Positions 60,943 through 64,000 of a stretch of DNA of 64,000 bases are shown here, one piece after another. A model generated the notes under the pieces. The model ran no database searches. It had not been told where the DNA came from and saw nothing but the letters and a program-made list of their open reading frames with translations. Source of the stretch: Botryobacter ruber (GTDB lineage: Bacteria; Bacteroidota; Bacteroidia; Cytophagales; Hymenobacteraceae). Location: contig NZ_QCZK02000041.1 in NCBI RefSeq assembly GCF_003347595.2, forward strand, positions 1 through 64,000. The letters run 5' to 3'. The translations under genes were made by a program, and so were the position numbers. Each line of letters opens with the position of its first letter. Position 1 is the stretch's first letter.

Positions 60943-62325
60943 ATGCCCAGATTATATATCAAATACATCAAGTTAGTTCACTCTGTTGGAGATATCGCTG
61001 CCGTAGTGATTTCATCCATTACTGCATTTGGTATTGTAAATGGAACTATAAGCGGTTTCTCCGGATCGGGCTATCTGAATATTTTACTCTACTCACTTGT
61101 AGCCTGGGTTGTTTGTGCCTTACTGCTGGGAACGTACAGGTATTACCGCATAGCCCGCACGCTGCAGGTCCTGCTCGATGCCGTGAAGGTAGTGCTGCTT
61201 TACGTGCTTTTACTGGAGGCTGCTTTTAACATCATCAATGTACAGATTTTTTCCAGGACTTTCCTGATCTTACATTACATCATCCTGTTGGGCCTGGTGT
61301 TGTTCTGGCGTCTTTTTGTAACCTATACCATCCGGTACTTCCGCAAAAAAGGCTACAACTCCCGCAAAGTAATTATTGTCGGCTACGGCGATGCCGGGCA
61401 GGAGCTTCGGCGCTTCTTTAACATGCACCCCGAATATGCCTACCGCTTTATCGGTTTTTTCGATGATCAGGCCGTCGGGCAGCCCCATGTGGTGGGCAAA
61501 GTTGAAGACATCGAACGGTTTGTGCTCGAGAATGAAGTAGACGAAATTTACTGCTCGCCTTATGAGTTATCCAAGGAGCAGGTTATCCGGCTGCTGGATT
61601 TCGTGGATAAAAACCTCGTCCGGATGAAGTTTCTGCCGGAACCGGGCAACTTCGAGTTCAAGAAATTTAAGATAGATTTCTACGACATGATCCCGGTGCT
61701 CATTCTCCGTTCTATTCCCCTGGATGATGCCATCAATAAAATGCTGAAGCGTATATTCGATATCGGTTTTTCACTCTTTGTGATTGTTTTCATTTTATCC
61801 TGGCTGCTTCCTGTTCTAGCCATCCTCATCAAGCTGGATTCCAAGGGGCCTGTGTTCTTTATACAGGACCGGATGGGAATGGACAATAAAGTGTTTAGGT
61901 GCTTTAAGCTCCGCTCCATGTACACTCATTCAGACAACAGCGTAAAAGGCACGGCCCGCGGAGATGCCCGGATAACCCGGATCGGCGATTTTCTTCGGAA
62001 GTCCAGCCTAGACGAGTTTCCGCAGTTCTTTAATGTTTTTTTAGGACATATGTCTATAGTAGGTCCGCGCCCGCACATGTTAAAGCTGAACGAGGAGTAT
62101 GCCATGATTGTAGATAAATACATGGTACGGCATTTTATTAAACCCGGCATTACGGGCTTATCGCAGGTCAGGGGCTACCGCGGCGACACCAGCGAAGTCT
62201 ACCAGATCCGGGGCAGGGTAAAACTCGACATCTTTTACCTGGAAAACTGGACCTTCCTGCTCGATCTCAAAATAATTTTCTTTACCGTTTATAACATGCT
62301 GCGGGGCGACGACAAGGCTTTTTAA
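60943..62325 (+). CDS. undecaprenyl-phosphate sugar phosphotransferase (initiating transferase)
   Basis: A 460-residue polyisoprenyl-phosphate hexose-1-phosphate transferase of the WbaP/WcaJ type, which starts the lipid-linked repeat unit. Visible in order: four membrane segments (about 8-125), a CoA-binding-like Rossmann domain (VIIVGYGDAGQELRRFF, about 141-157), a fifth hydrophobic segment (about 275-300), and the Bac_transf catalytic domain with KRIFDIGFS, RMGMDNKVFRCFKLRSM (about 310-326), SLDEFPQFFNVFLGHMSIVG and GPRPH. All conserved catalytic regions are intact. It closes the locus. Confidence 0.92.
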   Translation: MPRLYIKYIKLVHSVGDIAAVVISSITAFGIVNGTISGFSGSGYLNILLYSLVAWVVCALLLGTYRYYRIARTLQVLLDAVKVVLLYVLLLEAAFNIINVQIFSRTFLILHYIILLGLVLFWRLFVTYTIRYFRKKGYNSRKVIIVGYGDAGQELRRFFNMHPEYAYRFIGFFDDQAVGQPHVVGKVEDIERFVLENEVDEIYCSPYELSKEQVIRLLDFVDKNLVRMKFLPEPGNFEFKKFKIDFYDMIPVLILRSIPLDDAINKMLKRIFDIGFSLFVIVFILSWLLPVLAILIKLDSKGPVFFIQDRMGMDNKVFRCFKLRSMYTHSDNSVKGTARGDARITRIGDFLRKSSLDEFPQFFNVFLGHMSIVGPRPHMLKLNEEYAMIVDKYMVRHFIKPGITGLSQVRGYRGDTSEVYQIRGRVKLDIFYLENWTFLLDLKIIFFTVYNMLRGDDKAF

Positions 62326-62427
62326 AGCCCCCTCTCTCCTGTTAAAACTTCTCTCGTTCCTTCACAATGCCAGGGAGCGTAATTTCCTCCTGCTGCACAA
62401 TTCGGCCTTCCCTTTGCGCTTGCAGCA

Positions 62428-62507
62428 GGTGCAGCGGGAATGGTGGCAGCTGCAGCAAATAGTTTATCGCCGAAAAAGTCTGCTGCCGCTGTTACCACAG
62501 CCTCTGC
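62428..62507. repeat. dispersed TGGTGGCAG repeat, inverted pair (copies 19 and 20)
   Basis: Copy 19 (62428-62459, plus) contains GCAGCGGGAATGGTGGCAGC. Copy 20 (62479-62507, minus) contains TCTGCTGCCGCTGTTACCAC. They face each other across 19 bases, between the phosphosugar transferase and hisS. Confidence 0.8.
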
Positions 62508-62606
62508 ACATCTTCTCCTGATTCTGCAGCATTAGCTCCCGAAGCCGCCAGCTAAATTTCCTGCATTTGCGCCGATTTTGTAACTTCGCAGGCAAACTCA
62601 GAACAC

Positions 62607-64000
62607 ATGAGCAAAGAAAAACCATCTATACCAAAAGGAACACGCGACTTTGGCCCCGCCGTGGTGGTCAAGCGAAACTATATTTTCAGCGTTATCAAAC
62701 GCACTTTTCAGAAATTCGGATACCTGCCCCTCGAAACGCCCGCCATGGAGCAACTGTCGGTACTGACCGGCAAGTACGGGGAAGAAGGCGACCAGCTGAT
62801 GTTCAAAATCCTGAATAACGGGCTGCACGAAAAGAAGGAGGCCGAAAAGGAAAAACTGCAGGAGCACTGGAACAAGCTGCTGAGCCAGCCTTACTCAACT
62901 CCGGCCATCACCGAACGTGCCCTTCGCTACGACTTAACCGTGCCTTTTGCCCGCTTTGTGGTGATGCACCGCAACGACATTACCTTCCCGTTCAAGCGCT
63001 ACCAGATACAGCCGGTGTGGCGGGCCGACCGTCCGCAGAAGGGGCGCTACCGTGAATTTTACCAGTGCGACGCCGATGTGGTAGGCACTAACTCGCTGCT
63101 GTGCGAGGCGGAGATTGTGCAGATGATCGACGAAGTGCTCACGACCCTGGGCCTGACCGACTTCACGATCAAAATAAACCACCGCGGCATATTAGCTGGC
63201 ATGGCTGAATCCATCGGCGCGAAAGGAAAAGAAGGCGAGATTTGCGTAGCTATCGATAAACTGGATAAAGTTGGTCAAGCAGGCGTGCGTAAGGAATTAC
63301 TAGAAAAAGGTTATTTAGATAGCCGAATTGATCAACTGTTTGAAATATTAAAAGTTTCTGGAACATTTGATGAAAAGCTCCTTTCACTGGCGAATAAAAT
63401 TAAAAGTCCAATTGGTGAAATCGATGATACTTTTGAATTGAATGAACAAAAAATAACAATTAACGATTTAAACAATCCGGATAACATAACAGACTGGAAA
63501 CACAAAAAAGCTATCACTGATTTAAAAGGTGTGGAAACTTACTTGAAAGGGTTTAAATTTAATCACTTTGAAAGATTAGAATTCGATCCAACCTTGGCTA
63601 GGGGCCTCTCCTACTATACCGGATGCATTTTTGAAGTAAAGGTAAACAACGTAAGCATGGGCAGCATCAGTGGTGGCGGCCGCTATGATAACCTGACGGG
63701 CATGTTCGGGCTTCCGGGCGTATCGGGCGTGGGTTTTTCGTTTGGCGTAGACCGCATTTACGATGTGCTGGAAGAGCTGCAGCTGTTCCCGGAAAGCAGC
63801 CAGGTGGGTACGCGGGTGCTGCTGGTGCAGTTCGATAAGGAGTCGGAGTTGTACGCGCTGCCGTTGTTGCAGGCTCTGCGCGATGCAGGCATTTCGGCAG
63901 AGCTTTACCCGGAAGCCACCAAACTGAAAAAGCAGATGAACTACGCCGACCAAAAGAAAATCCCGTTTGTGATTTTGATCGGGTCGGAAGAAATGGCCTC
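62607..64000 (+). CDS. hisS: histidyl-tRNA synthetase (3' end outside the window)
   Basis: The frame from the ATG at 62607 is open to the window edge (about 464 residues seen). Class II motifs are clear: motif 1 region KGTRDFGP (about 10-17) and LPLETPAMEQL; motif 2 FYQCDADVVG (about 151-160); the HisA/HisB motifs LARGLSYYTG (about 330-339) and GGGRYDNL (about 355-362). The anticodon-binding domain begins near residue 400 and is cut off. Bases from about 63215 to 63600 are much AT-richer than the rest (hand count: 20 of 60 G/C at 63361-63420 against 39 of 60 at 63661-63720), yet the frame and motifs stay intact. Confidence 0.93.
   Translation, partial: MSKEKPSIPKGTRDFGPAVVVKRNYIFSVIKRTFQKFGYLPLETPAMEQLSVLTGKYGEEGDQLMFKILNNGLHEKKEAEKEKLQEHWNKLLSQPYSTPAITERALRYDLTVPFARFVVMHRNDITFPFKRYQIQPVWRADRPQKGRYREFYQCDADVVGTNSLLCEAEIVQMIDEVLTTLGLTDFTIKINHRGILAGMAESIGAKGKEGEICVAIDKLDKVGQAGVRKELLEKGYLDSRIDQLFEILKVSGTFDEKLLSLANKIKSPIGEIDDTFELNEQKITINDLNNPDNITDWKHKKAITDLKGVETYLKGFKFNHFERLEFDPTLARGLSYYTGCIFEVKVNNVSMGSISGGGRYDNLTGMFGLPGVSGVGFSFGVDRIYDVLEELQLFPESSQVGTRVLLVQFDKESELYALPLLQALRDAGISAELYPEATKLKKQMNYADQKKIPFVILIGSEEMA

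Overview
The window is a stretch of a Bacteroidota chromosome, most likely order Cytophagales and family Hymenobacteraceae (Pontibacter/Rufibacter-like). This placement is inferred from gene content and style: fused E1 alpha/beta 2-oxoacid dehydrogenase, long-form urocanase, TlpA/DUF4369 lipoprotein, DUF6438 lipoprotein, the GNAT-nitrilase fusion, weak Shine-Dalgarno sites and several perfect Bacteroidota -7 boxes (TAnnTTTG). No rRNA, tRNA or CRISPR was found.

Layout. 1-209: right end of an IS256-family element (transposase tail, hairpin, terminal inverted repeat). 290-4421: phosphoesterase/nucleotidyltransferase pair, a low-complexity Gly/Asp/Arg/Ser protein and a PLP enzyme of the D-threonine aldolase type. 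4807-19313: mostly housekeeping on the plus strand (hemN, pyrG, yidC, two lipoproteins, hemF, PAP2 phosphatase, pcm, acyl-CoA thioesterase, a hypothetical), with a lipoprotein, the fused E1 dehydrogenase and riboflavin synthase on the minus strand. 19360-24733: minus-strand hutI-hutU-hutG-hutF operon turning urocanate into glutamate and formate; hutH is not in the window. 25098-30645: tlpA-like, gatB, alaS. 30848-42182: merR, dprA, Tat-exported sugar isomerase-like protein, pabC-like, PAS-LuxR regulator, DUF4126, type II NADH dehydrogenase, tetR, a plant-glucuronokinase-like GHMP kinase beside galU, and yceI. 42652-44199: GNAT-carbon/nitrogen hydrolase fusion.

44309-62325 is a surface polysaccharide locus: chain-length protein (Wzz), DUF268 methyltransferase-like protein, flippase, an unusual GT-like protein, four GT2 and two GT4 glycosyltransferases, two O-antigen polymerase/ligase-like proteins, a GDP-heptose cassette (hddA, broken gmhA, hddC, gmhB) and the initiating phosphosugar transferase. 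Its centre (about 51.8-56.5 kb) is clearly AT-richer than the housekeeping genes. hisS follows and runs off the right edge; its middle third is an AT-rich block unlike its two ends.

The most unusual signal is a dispersed repeat of about 30 bases with the core TGGTGGCAG and CAGCAGA-like ends. I count about 20 copies in 64 kb: mostly intergenic, in both orientations, three times as close inverted pairs, and three times in frame inside coding sequence (the unknown gene at 18723, hutG, and the pabC-like gene). Other repeat structures are a nested palindrome between gatB and alaS, a 106-base MITE-like element after the DUF4126 gene, and a TTTGTCTGAA repeat array after the PAP2 gene.
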